Source: Kitasatospora sp052076145
GTDB taxonomy: Bacteria; Actinomycetota; Actinomycetes; Streptomycetales; Streptomycetaceae
Direction of reading: 5' to 3'
Assembly (NCBI RefSeq): GCF_052076145.1
Contig: NZ_CP197246.1
Coordinates: 4,650,001 to 4,714,000 of the forward strand
Length of the DNA: 64,000 nucleotides
The position numbers and the translations under genes are program-made. The notes under the pieces were generated by a model, which made no database searches, was not told the origin of the DNA, and saw nothing but the letters and a program-made list of their open reading frames with translations. Of the stretch, positions 33,530 to 41,163 are shown one piece after another. The stretch's first letter is position 1. Every line of letters starts with the position of its first letter.

Positions 33530-33559
33530 GCACCGCCCAGGGGTACCCCCGGGCGGTGC
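33530..33559 (+). terminator. Terminator of folD-DUF3017
   Basis: Arms GCACCGCCC (33530-33538) and GGGCGGTGC (33551-33559), with an inner self-complementary GGGGTACCCC, 10 bp after the stop. Confidence 0.7.
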
Positions 33560-33631
33560 GCGGCCCTCGTTGTGACATATCAGCCACCGGTGCGGGCGCC
33601 TTGGTGCCGCCGCTTGCGATAGCCTGAGCCG

Positions 33632-33653
33632 GGTCTCTCGACGTCGAGAGACC
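33632..33653. promoter_or_regulatory. Perfect 22-bp palindrome upstream of mdh
   Basis: Two 11-bp halves (GGTCTCTCGAC and its complement) meet without a spacer, 67 bp before the mdh start. It begins about 6 bp after a TAGCCT -10-like box (33620-33625), a position suited to a repressor. The binding protein is not known to me. Confidence 0.6.
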
Positions 33654-33720
33654 GTCCTCGGCTCCGGCTCGTCGAGCGTGCCTGGAGCGTGGCACCTGGC
33701 GAACGCTGGAGTAGGTAAAA

Positions 33721-34710
33721 ATGACTCGCACCCCCGTCAACGTCACCGTCACCGGAGCGGCCGGCCAGATCGGCTACGCGCTGCTCTTCCGTATCGCCTC
33801 GGGCCACCTGCTCGGTGCGGACGTGCCGGTGAACCTCCGTCTGCTGGAGATCCCGCAGGGCCTCAAGGCCGCCGAGGGCACCGCGATGGAGCTCGACGAC
33901 TGCGCCTTCCCGCTGCTGCGCAACATCACCATCACCGACGACCGCGACAAGGCCTTCGACGGCGCCAACGTCGCGCTGCTGGTCGGCGCCCGTCCGCGCA
34001 CCGCGGGCATGGAGCGCGGTGACCTGCTCTCCGCGAACGGTGGCATCTTCGGCCCGCAGGGCAAGGCCATCAACGACAACGCCGCGGACGACATCAAGGT
34101 CCTCGTCGTCGGCAACCCGGCCAACACCAACGCCCTGATCGCCCAGCGCAACGCCCCGGACGTGCCGGCCGAGCGCTTCACCGCGATGACCCGCCTGGAC
34201 CACAACCGCGCCGTCGCGCAGCTGGCCAAGAAGGCCGGCGTCACCGTGAACGACGTCAAGAAGCTCACCATCTGGGGCAACCACTCGGCCACCCAGTACC
34301 CGGACATCTTCCACGCCGAGGTCGGCGGCAAGAACGCCGCCGAGCTGATCGCCGACCAGGCCTGGCTGGAGAACGACTTCATCCCGACCGTCGCCAAGCG
34401 CGGCGCCGCGATCATCGAGGCCCGTGGCGCCTCCTCGGCCGCCTCGGCCGCCAACGCCGCCATCGACCACGTCCACACCTGGGTCACCGGCACCGCCGAG
34501 GGCGACTGGACCTCGATGGGCATCGTCTCCGACGGCTCCTACGGCGTGCCGGCCGGCATCATCTCGTCCTTCCCCGTCACCACCAAGGACGGCAAGTTCG
34601 AGATCGTCCAGGGCCTGGAGATCTCCGACTTCTCCCGCGCCCGGATCGACGCCTCCGTCGCCGAGCTGGTCGAGGAGCGCGACGCGGTGGCCGAGCTCGG
34701 CCTGATCTGA
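33721..34710 (+). CDS. mdh: Malate dehydrogenase (NAD-dependent)
   Basis: A 329-residue TCA-cycle enzyme oxidising malate to oxaloacetate. It belongs to the longer, cytosolic-type MDH group usual in actinobacteria. The NAD-binding glycine-rich loop is TGAAGQIG (11-18). The substrate loop has GARPRTAGMERGDLL, and the catalytic histidine is His188 in IWGNHSATQYPD. It is preceded by a weak GGAG and an A-rich spacer. The promoter region has a perfect palindrome suggesting specific control. A strong hairpin ends the gene, which appears monocistronic. Confidence 0.97.
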   Translation: MTRTPVNVTVTGAAGQIGYALLFRIASGHLLGADVPVNLRLLEIPQGLKAAEGTAMELDDCAFPLLRNITITDDRDKAFDGANVALLVGARPRTAGMERGDLLSANGGIFGPQGKAINDNAADDIKVLVVGNPANTNALIAQRNAPDVPAERFTAMTRLDHNRAVAQLAKKAGVTVNDVKKLTIWGNHSATQYPDIFHAEVGGKNAAELIADQAWLENDFIPTVAKRGAAIIEARGASSAASAANAAIDHVHTWVTGTAEGDWTSMGIVSDGSYGVPAGIISSFPVTTKDGKFEIVQGLEISDFSRARIDASVAELVEERDAVAELGLI

Positions 34711-34723
34711 GCCGGTTGAACAC

Positions 34724-34756
34724 TGTGGCCGGGGGCGCTCTGCGCCCCCGGCCACA
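34724..34756 (+). terminator. Terminator of mdh
   Basis: Perfect 15-bp arms TGTGGCCGGGGGCGC (34724-34738) and complement (34742-34756) with a 3-nt loop, 13 bp after the mdh stop. Confidence 0.85.
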
Positions 34757-34760
34757 GCCG

Positions 34761-34766
34761 TACACT
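34761..34766 (+). promoter_or_regulatory. Candidate -10 box, leaderless hemolysin-family gene
   Basis: TACACT ends 8 bp before the GTG at 34775, directly after the mdh terminator. There is no Shine-Dalgarno. Confidence 0.45.
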
Positions 34767-34774
34767 GGCCCACC

Positions 34775-36088
34775 GTGAACGAAACCCTCCGGGACGCCGC
34801 GCTGGTCCTCGTCTTCATCCTGCTGGGCGGGCTGTTCAACATCGCCGAGATCTCGCTGATCTCCCTGCGCGAGGGACAGATCCGGGCGTTGGAGGCCAAG
34901 GGCACCCGGGGGGCGGCCCGCGCCGCCCACCTCGCCGCCGACCCGAACCGCTTCCTCGCCGCCGTGCAGGTCGGCGTGACGTGCATGGGCTTCCTGTCGG
35001 CCGCGTTCGGCGCCGACACCCTGGCCGGCAAGCTCGCCCCGGTCTTCGTCGACCTCGGGCTCTCGCCCGGCGTCGCCGACGCCGTCGCCCTGGTCGGGCT
35101 CACCCTCGTCATCAGCTACGTCTCGCTGGTGCTCGGCGAGCTGACCCCCAAGCGGATCGGCCTCCAGCGGGCCGACTCCATCGCGGTGCTCGCCGCGCCC
35201 GTCGTCGACGTGATGTCGGTGGCGCTGCGCCCGGCGATCTGGCTGCTCGGTCACTCCACCAACCTGATGGTGCGGCTCTTCGGCGGCGACCCGACCGCCG
35301 GGCGCGGCACCATGAGCTCCGAGGAGCTGCGCGGCCTGGTCGCCGCCAACACCGAGCTCGGCAGCGACGAGCGGGCGCTGATCGCCGACGTCTTCGCCGC
35401 CGGGGAGCGCCAGCTGCGCGAGGTGATGGTGCCGCGCACCGAGGTCACCTTCCTGGACGCCGACCAGCTGCTCACCGCCGTCCGCGCGGAGACCAGCTCC
35501 TCCCCGCACTCCCGTTACCCGGTGGTCGAGGGCAGCTACGACGCCGTGGTCGGCTTCGTGCACGTCCGCGACCTGTACGGCGCCCGTGGCGAGCAGGCCG
35601 TCCGGGTCCGCGAGCTGGCCCGGCCGGTCAAGCTGCTGCCCGCCACCAAACGGGTGCTGGAGGCGATGGGGGAGATGCGCCGGGAGGGGCACCACCTCGC
35701 GATGATCGTCGACGAGTACGGCGGCACCGCCGGGATCGTCACCCTGGAGGACCTGGTCGAGGAGGTGATCGGCGAGATCCGCGACGAGTACGACGCCCAG
35801 GACACCACCGCCACCCGCCGGCTGGCCGGCGGCGGCATGGAGCTGGACGGGCTGCTCAACCTCTCCGACTTCACCGAGGAGACCGGCACCGCCCTGCCCG
35901 AGGGCCCGTACGAGACCGTCGCCGGGTACGTCGTCAGCGCCCTCGGGCGGCTGCCGGAGCCGGGCGACCACGTCACCACCGAGGACGGCGTGCGGCTCAC
36001 CGTCGCCCGGTTGGACGGTCGCCGCATCGAACGCATCAGGGTGAGTGCCGTCACACTGGCGGAACCTACGAGCGAAGACGTTTCCTGA
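34775..36088 (+). CDS. CNNM/CBS/CorC-HlyC family membrane protein (hemolysin-like)
   Basis: A 437-residue protein of the TlyC/CorC class. A DUF21/CNNM membrane domain with about four helices (1-190) contains the signature LGELTPKR. A CBS pair follows (about 205-340) with VMVPRTEVTFLD, SRYPVV and IVDEYGGTAGIVTLED. A C-terminal CorC_HlyC domain spans about 350-437. The family exports or senses Mg2+/Co2+; the 'hemolysin' name is historical. The GTG start is supported by the leaderless-type promoter just upstream. It is followed within 22 bp by trpS, so read-through is possible. Confidence 0.92.
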   Translation: MNETLRDAALVLVFILLGGLFNIAEISLISLREGQIRALEAKGTRGAARAAHLAADPNRFLAAVQVGVTCMGFLSAAFGADTLAGKLAPVFVDLGLSPGVADAVALVGLTLVISYVSLVLGELTPKRIGLQRADSIAVLAAPVVDVMSVALRPAIWLLGHSTNLMVRLFGGDPTAGRGTMSSEELRGLVAANTELGSDERALIADVFAAGERQLREVMVPRTEVTFLDADQLLTAVRAETSSSPHSRYPVVEGSYDAVVGFVHVRDLYGARGEQAVRVRELARPVKLLPATKRVLEAMGEMRREGHHLAMIVDEYGGTAGIVTLEDLVEEVIGEIRDEYDAQDTTATRRLAGGGMELDGLLNLSDFTEETGTALPEGPYETVAGYVVSALGRLPEPGDHVTTEDGVRLTVARLDGRRIERIRVSAVTLAEPTSEDVS

Positions 36089-36109
36089 GCGGTCGCCGAA
36101 GCTGGAACA

Positions 36110-37156
36110 ATGGCGCCCATGGTCAACGCAGCGGTCAGTGGTCCGGCAAAGGACCGTCCACGGGTGCTCTCCGGCATCCAGCCCACCTCGGGCTCGTTCC
36201 ACCTGGGCAACTACCTCGGTGCGGTGCGCCAGTGGGTCGACCTCCAGGAGACGAGCGACGCCTTCTACATGGTCGTCGACCTGCACGCGATCACCGTCGA
36301 CCAGGAGCCGGCGACGCTGCGCGAGAACACCCGGATCTCGGCGGCCCAGCTGCTCGGCGCCGGGCTCGACCCCGAGCGCTGCACGCTCTTCGTCCAGTCG
36401 CACGTGCCCGAGCACACCCAGCTCGGCTGGGTGATGAACTGCCTGACCGGCTTCGGCGAGGCCGCCCGGATGACGCAGTTCAAGGACAAGTCCGCCAAGC
36501 AGGGCAGCGACCGCACCTCCGTCGGCCTGTTCACCTACCCGATCCTCCAGATCGCCGACATCCTGCTCTACCAGGCCGACGCCGTCCCCGTCGGCGAGGA
36601 CCAGCGCCAGCACCTGGAGCTCACCCGGGACCTGGCGGACCGCTTCAACACCCGCTACGCCCCCACCTTCACCGTCCCGAAGCCGTACATCCTCAAGGAG
36701 ACGGCCAAGATCCTGGATCTCCAGGACCCGACGGCGAAGATGAGCAAGTCCGCCTCCTCGCCCAAGGGCCTGGTCAACCTGCTGGACGAGGCCAAGGTCA
36801 GCGCCAAGAAGTTCAAGAGCGCCGTCACGGACACCGGCACGGTCGTCTCCTACGACGAGGAGAACAAGGCCGGCGTCTCCAACCTGCTGCGCATCCACTC
36901 GGCGCTCAGCGGGCAGTCCGTCGACCAGTTGGTCGAGCACTTCGAGGGCAAGATGTACGGCGCGCTCAAGACCGAGCTGGCCGAGCTCTTCAGCGAGTGG
37001 GTCGGCCCCTTCCAGGAGCGCACCCGCACCTACCTCGACGACCCGGCCGAGCTCGACCGGGTGCTCGGCCTCGGCGCCGACAAGGCCCGCGAGGTCGCCG
37101 CCGAGACCCTGGCGACGGTCTACGACCGCATCGGCTTCCTCCCGCCGAAGCGCTGA
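36110..37156 (+). CDS. trpS: Tryptophanyl-tRNA synthetase
   Basis: A 348-residue class I aminoacyl-tRNA synthetase that charges tRNA-Trp. The HIGH-type motif is HLGN (residues 31-34, in PTSGSFHLGNYLGAV) and the KMSKS motif is exact at 210-214. Other TrpRS features are GVMNCLTGFGE-like and GEDQRQHLELTRDLA. Streptomyces can carry two TrpRS genes. Position (between the mdh region and the D,D-carboxypeptidase) matches the housekeeping one rather than the indolmycin-resistant one. Start choice is open between ATG 36110 and ATG 36119; neither has a good Shine-Dalgarno. Confidence 0.96.
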   Translation: MAPMVNAAVSGPAKDRPRVLSGIQPTSGSFHLGNYLGAVRQWVDLQETSDAFYMVVDLHAITVDQEPATLRENTRISAAQLLGAGLDPERCTLFVQSHVPEHTQLGWVMNCLTGFGEAARMTQFKDKSAKQGSDRTSVGLFTYPILQIADILLYQADAVPVGEDQRQHLELTRDLADRFNTRYAPTFTVPKPYILKETAKILDLQDPTAKMSKSASSPKGLVNLLDEAKVSAKKFKSAVTDTGTVVSYDEENKAGVSNLLRIHSALSGQSVDQLVEHFEGKMYGALKTELAELFSEWVGPFQERTRTYLDDPAELDRVLGLGADKAREVAAETLATVYDRIGFLPPKR

Positions 37157-37164
37157 CCGGCCCC

Positions 37165-37722
37165 ATGCCAGCGGTGAACGCCCCCGACGGTGGCGGCCTC
37201 CCCGAGGCCGTCACCATCGGCGTGTCCATAACCGTCCCGGAGCCCTTCGGCAGGGCCATCCAGGACGCCCGCGCCGGCTACGGCGACCCGCTCGCCCGCT
37301 CGATACCCACCCACGTCACCCTGCTGCCGCCGACCGAGATCGAGGCGGCCCGGCTGCCCGAGATCGAGGCGCACCTCAAGGACGTCGCCGCCGCGCACCC
37401 GGCCTTCCGGATGCTGCTCCAGGGCAGCGGCACCTTCCGGCCCGTCTCGCCGGTGGTCTTCGTCCGGGTCGAGGAGGGCGCCCAGGAGTGCCGCGCCCTC
37501 GAAGCGGCGATCCGCTCCGGCCCGCTGGCCCGGGAGCTGGCCTTCCCGTACCACCCGCACGTCACCGTCGCGCACGCGCTCCCGGAGGAGGCCCTCGACC
37601 GGGCGTACCGGGGCTCGCGCGCCTTCCACGCCGCCTTCGCCGTCCCGGGCTTCAGTCTCTCCCGGTTCGGCGCGGACGGAGTCTGGCGCCCCTGTCGCAG
37701 CTACCCCTTCGGCGCGGCCTGA
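37165..37722 (+). CDS. 2'-5' RNA ligase / 2H phosphoesterase superfamily protein
   Basis: A 185-residue protein with the two HxT-type motifs of the 2H superfamily: His50-Val-Thr (PTHVTLLPP) and His132-Val-Thr (HPHVTVAH). Both catalytic histidines are therefore intact. Such enzymes cleave or form 2'-linked or cyclic phosphates, and the true substrate in actinobacteria is unknown. It starts 9 bp after trpS, so the two may be co-transcribed. Its last 22 bases overlap the end of the convergent gene at 37701, leaving no terminator. Confidence 0.85.
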   Translation: MPAVNAPDGGGLPEAVTIGVSITVPEPFGRAIQDARAGYGDPLARSIPTHVTLLPPTEIEAARLPEIEAHLKDVAAAHPAFRMLLQGSGTFRPVSPVVFVRVEEGAQECRALEAAIRSGPLARELAFPYHPHVTVAHALPEEALDRAYRGSRAFHAAFAVPGFSLSRFGADGVWRPCRSYPFGAA

Positions 37723-39167
37723 CCCCTCCGGGACGCCGGGATCAGCGCCAGCAGGAACGGCGCGACGAACAGCGGCCCGACCATGTACCGGTAGAGCGGC
37801 GCCGGGTTCGCCGCCAGCACCGTCAGCTGGAAGCCCAGCAGCACCCCGCCCAGCGCGTACACCGCCCGCATCCGGCGGCGCCCCGCGTAGAGGGCCAGCG
37901 CGAAGTAGCCCAGGTAGCACCAGGTCGCGCCACGGAACATCAGCCAGTCCAGCTGCGGCGTCTTCGCGACGTTGTACCAGAACTGCGCCGCGCTCCGGAG
38001 CTTGTACGAGAGCGGGTGGCTGTACAGCGCGAAGCGGTACGGGTTGGACGCCATCGGCGTGCCGGGGGCGGCGACGCCGTACAGCTCCTCCGGGGTGGGC
38101 GCGGGGGAGGCGATCCAGGTGAAGGCGTGCTGGTCGGCCGGGCCGGGGAAGGGAGACCAGGCGATGTGGCCCCGGCAGATCCGGGCGTCCAGGATCAGGT
38201 CGGGGCGCTCCTTGAGCACCCGCGTCCACATGTCCATCAGCTGCGGGTTGACCCGCTCCGCCGCGTTCCGGTCGAAGTTCCAGGCCAGCACCAGCTGGTC
38301 GGAGACGTAACAGTTGCTGCCGCCGCGGGCCCAGTCCGCCAGCGGCGTGACCTGCGTCAGCACGGCCTTGTCGGCATCGGTGAAGAGATCCGGCTGCGCC
38401 GCGTACGCCACCGCGACGTCGTGGTAGTTCAGCGAGTACACCGAGCTGGCGGCGGGCTGCTTGATGCCCATCGCCGGGTAGAGCACGAGCTGGCAGACCA
38501 GCGACAGGCCGACCGCGAAGAGCGTCAGCACGGCCAGGCGCACCCGGCGGCCCTTCACCACGACGACCAGCGCCACCCCGGCGATCAGCGCGACACCCAG
38601 GCCGTTGTTGCGGAACAGCCCCATGCCGACCATCGACAGGCCGAGCACCCACCAGTCCAGCCGGGTCGCCCGCCGGGCGACCAGCCGCACCGAGGCGGCG
38701 AAGGCCAGCACCGAGCAGAGCGTGAACGGCACGTCCTTCCAGATGTAGACCACGAACGCACCCGTCGGCGGCGCGACCGCCACCAGCAGCGCGATCGGGG
38801 CCGTCCACCGGCCGCGCGCACCCAGCGAGCGCAGCGCCACGCACACGTACGCCAGCGTGACGGAGGTCAGCACCGTCTGGCCGAGCGTCAGCACGGCGAG
38901 CTTGCCGGGCACGTGCACGGCCAGCCAGACCAGCACGTTGTAGAGCACCGAGTGCTCGGAGGTCCAGACCCCGCTGGTGACCTGCGAGACGTAAGCGGCG
39001 GAGTCGTAGCTCGTCAGCCCCGGGTAGAAGGCCGCCCACCAGAGCAGCAGCACCAGCTCGACCCCGACCCCGACCCCGAGCGGCAGCCGCCAGCGGTCCG
39101 GCACCCGCCTGGCGTGCCTGGCCTGGCCCGAGCCCTCGGCGGTGGGGTTGTCGAGAAGTGCGGTCAT
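37701..39167 (-). CDS. Polytopic membrane protein, DUF6020-like
   Basis: A 488-residue protein with about ten helices and a large outside loop (about 255-375). Motifs are YPGLTSYDSAAYVSQV at about 48-63 (acidic residue in the first outer loop, as in GT-C enzymes) and YIWKDVPFTLCS near 145. The combination with WKDxPF resembles DUF6020 and related glycosyltransferase-like membrane proteins. An envelope-glycan glycosyltransferase or flippase-associated role is plausible given the surrounding genes, but is not shown. Convergent overlap of 22 bp with the RNA-ligase-like gene; divergent from the 39327 gene across 159 bp. Confidence 0.6.
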   Translation of the reverse strand: MTALLDNPTAEGSGQARHARRVPDRWRLPLGVGVGVELVLLLWWAAFYPGLTSYDSAAYVSQVTSGVWTSEHSVLYNVLVWLAVHVPGKLAVLTLGQTVLTSVTLAYVCVALRSLGARGRWTAPIALLVAVAPPTGAFVVYIWKDVPFTLCSVLAFAASVRLVARRATRLDWWVLGLSMVGMGLFRNNGLGVALIAGVALVVVVKGRRVRLAVLTLFAVGLSLVCQLVLYPAMGIKQPAASSVYSLNYHDVAVAYAAQPDLFTDADKAVLTQVTPLADWARGGSNCYVSDQLVLAWNFDRNAAERVNPQLMDMWTRVLKERPDLILDARICRGHIAWSPFPGPADQHAFTWIASPAPTPEELYGVAAPGTPMASNPYRFALYSHPLSYKLRSAAQFWYNVAKTPQLDWLMFRGATWCYLGYFALALYAGRRRMRAVYALGGVLLGFQLTVLAANPAPLYRYMVGPLFVAPFLLALIPASRRGQAAPKG

Positions 39168-39326
39168 GGCGGCCTCGGGTCGCGAAGAGCGGGGCGGGGA
39201 GCTGCCCCACCCTACAGGTGCTCCATGAAGGCCCCGGACTGTCCGGCCGCACCGGCTCGGCTACCATCGGCTCCGTCGCCGCGACGGTCACCATCCGCGG
39301 CCGGAGACCCCCTGAATGGAGCGCCC

Positions 39327-41072
39327 GTGCAGACCGTCACGCCTGCCGATCCGGTCATACCTGACGACGCCTCGGCCCTCGGGCCCGCCTCGCACCGGGT
39401 CCAGCGGCGTCCGTCCTGGGCCCTGCGTTGGAGCCCGGCGGCGGGGGAGATCCTGCTCGCCGTCCTCACCGCGCTCGGCTTCACGTACTGGGGCCTGTCG
39501 GTCGACAACAACCCGGTCAGCCGAGTCGGCCAGATCAGCGGTCTCTCCACCCTCCAGTTCCGGCTGGCCGCCGTCGCCCTGGTGATCATCGCGGTCGTGG
39601 TCTGGACGACCCTGCGCTGCGGCGAGCAGGTCCGCAGGCTCACCGCCCGGCTCTCGGCCGCCGCCGTCGCCGGGCTCGCGACGGGCTACCTCGGCGCCGG
39701 GCAGGTCTTCGCCCTGCGTGGCACGCCCTGGCCGCTCAACGCCGAGTACGGCGACAACAACCGGCTGCTCGCCTGGGCCGGCGAGGTCGTCCACACCGGC
39801 AAGATCGACACCTTCTACCCGCCGGGCATCCCCTACGCCCTCGGGTACGCCGCCAAGGCCGGCTTCCTCGGCGGCGAGCCCGCCTTCGGCCTGAAGTGGC
39901 TCTTCATCGCCCTCGTCGCCCTCACCGGCCCCGCCGCCTACCTCGCCTGGCGGCTCTGCCTGCGCCCGCTGCCCGCGCTCGCCGTCGGCCTCCTCCCCGC
40001 CCTCCAGCAGACCCTGCCGCACAAGCCGTACAGCCCGCTGGTGCTCGTCGTGCTGGTGCCGCTGATCGCCAAGCTGCTGCTCTGGCTGCGCGCCTCCCCC
40101 GCCTTCAGCGCGCGCGGGGCGCTCGTGCGCGGCGCCTTCCTGGGGCTGCTCTTCGGCGGGCTGTTCCTGGTCTACTCCGGCTGGCACCTCTGGTCGCTGC
40201 CGGGCGTGGTCGTCGCCGTCCTGCTGCTCTTCCCCTACCGGCGCGGGCCGGTGCGCGGGCTGCTGCTGCTCGGCGGCTCGCTCGCGGGCTTCCTGGCCGT
40301 CGCCGGGGTCTACCTGAAGGTGCTGCTGGGGGCCACTGCCACCCGGGACCTCTGGTGCTCCGGGCTGACGATGACCGAGCCGGGGTACATGGGCACCACG
40401 CCGCTGACCAACCGCGCCTGGGACGAGCCCGGCGAGTGGCCCGGCATGGGAGAGTTCGCCGGGCTCCCGACCTACACCGTCGTGGTGCTCGTCGGCCTCG
40501 GCGTCGCCGTCGCGCTCGGGCTGCGCAAGGCCGTCGTGATCGCGCCGCTGGCCTGCTTCGCCAGCGCCTGGTTCATCCGCTTCTGGATAGCCGGGCACAT
40601 GGAGGCCAACCAGGAGGTCCAGCTCTTCCCCCGGACGATCCTGGAGATCCAGGTCGCCCTGACCGCCCTCGCCGTACTGGCCTGCGTCCTCGCCGCCGAA
40701 CACCTCGGCCGGCTCTTCACCGCCGTCCGCAGCAGCGCCCCCGAGGCCGTCGAGGGCCTGGCCCGCGCCCGGCGCTTCACCGCCGCCGGCACGCTCCTCG
40801 CGATGGTCCTGGCAGGCGGCATGATCGGCTCCTTCTTCACCAACCAGTACCTCCCCACCCCGCCCGCCGACCAGCTGGCCGGCTCACTGGCCTGGAACTC
40901 CCACCAGATCCGCAAGCCCGACGGCCAGTGCCCCAAGTACGCCAACGGCGGCCTCTGCCGCGACTTCCCCAAGACCATCGGCGTCAACCAGGCCGACTTC
41001 GCCCAGACCAGCCTGGTCTGCGAGTACCCGTGGCACCAGCAGAACGCGCTGCTGGCTCTCATGAAACCCTGA
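39327..41072 (+). CDS. AftA-like (arabinofuranosyltransferase-type) GT-C membrane protein, paralog 1
   Basis: A 581-residue protein with 11-13 helices and a C-terminal extracytoplasmic domain of about 80 residues with conserved cysteines (GQCPKYANGGLCRDFP). An outer loop holds FYPPGIPYALGY. The opening (WGLSVDNNPVSRVGQISGL then LQFR) is strongly similar to the gene at 51658 (HVDPLIRVGQVSGLAKLQFR), so the two are paralogs. The overall layout resembles actinobacterial arabinofuranosyltransferases of the AftA type, but that assignment is tentative. The start is GTG 39327, with GGAG 5 bp upstream; the frame open further back is spurious. It ends 10 bp before repeat copy B. Confidence 0.65.
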   Translation: MQTVTPADPVIPDDASALGPASHRVQRRPSWALRWSPAAGEILLAVLTALGFTYWGLSVDNNPVSRVGQISGLSTLQFRLAAVALVIIAVVVWTTLRCGEQVRRLTARLSAAAVAGLATGYLGAGQVFALRGTPWPLNAEYGDNNRLLAWAGEVVHTGKIDTFYPPGIPYALGYAAKAGFLGGEPAFGLKWLFIALVALTGPAAYLAWRLCLRPLPALAVGLLPALQQTLPHKPYSPLVLVVLVPLIAKLLLWLRASPAFSARGALVRGAFLGLLFGGLFLVYSGWHLWSLPGVVVAVLLLFPYRRGPVRGLLLLGGSLAGFLAVAGVYLKVLLGATATRDLWCSGLTMTEPGYMGTTPLTNRAWDEPGEWPGMGEFAGLPTYTVVVLVGLGVAVALGLRKAVVIAPLACFASAWFIRFWIAGHMEANQEVQLFPRTILEIQVALTALAVLACVLAAEHLGRLFTAVRSSAPEAVEGLARARRFTAAGTLLAMVLAGGMIGSFFTNQYLPTPPADQLAGSLAWNSHQIRKPDGQCPKYANGGLCRDFPKTIGVNQADFAQTSLVCEYPWHQQNALLALMKP

Positions 41073-41081
41073 GTTGCACTA

Positions 41082-41163
41082 CCCAGGGGTGCGGGGAACT
41101 GCGCGAAATCGGGAGTGACGGCGCCGCACCTTCCGCATCGCGCAGTTCCTCGCGCCCCTGGGG
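41082..41163. repeat. Streptomycete intergenic palindromic repeat, copy B
   Basis: The left arm begins CCCAGGGGTGCGGGGAAC and the right arm ends TTCCTCGCGCCCCTGGG. Between them are GCGCGAAATCGGGAG and CGGCGCCGCACCTTCC. The near-perfect inverted repeat lies between convergent genes, so it probably doubles as a bidirectional terminator. Confidence 0.85.

Noticed and set aside
37488..39326. N-terminal extension of the AftA-like gene at 39327 by over 600 codons
   Set aside because: The frame is open only because of high GC; it overlaps the DUF6020-like gene, and the GTG at 39327 has a proper ribosome site.
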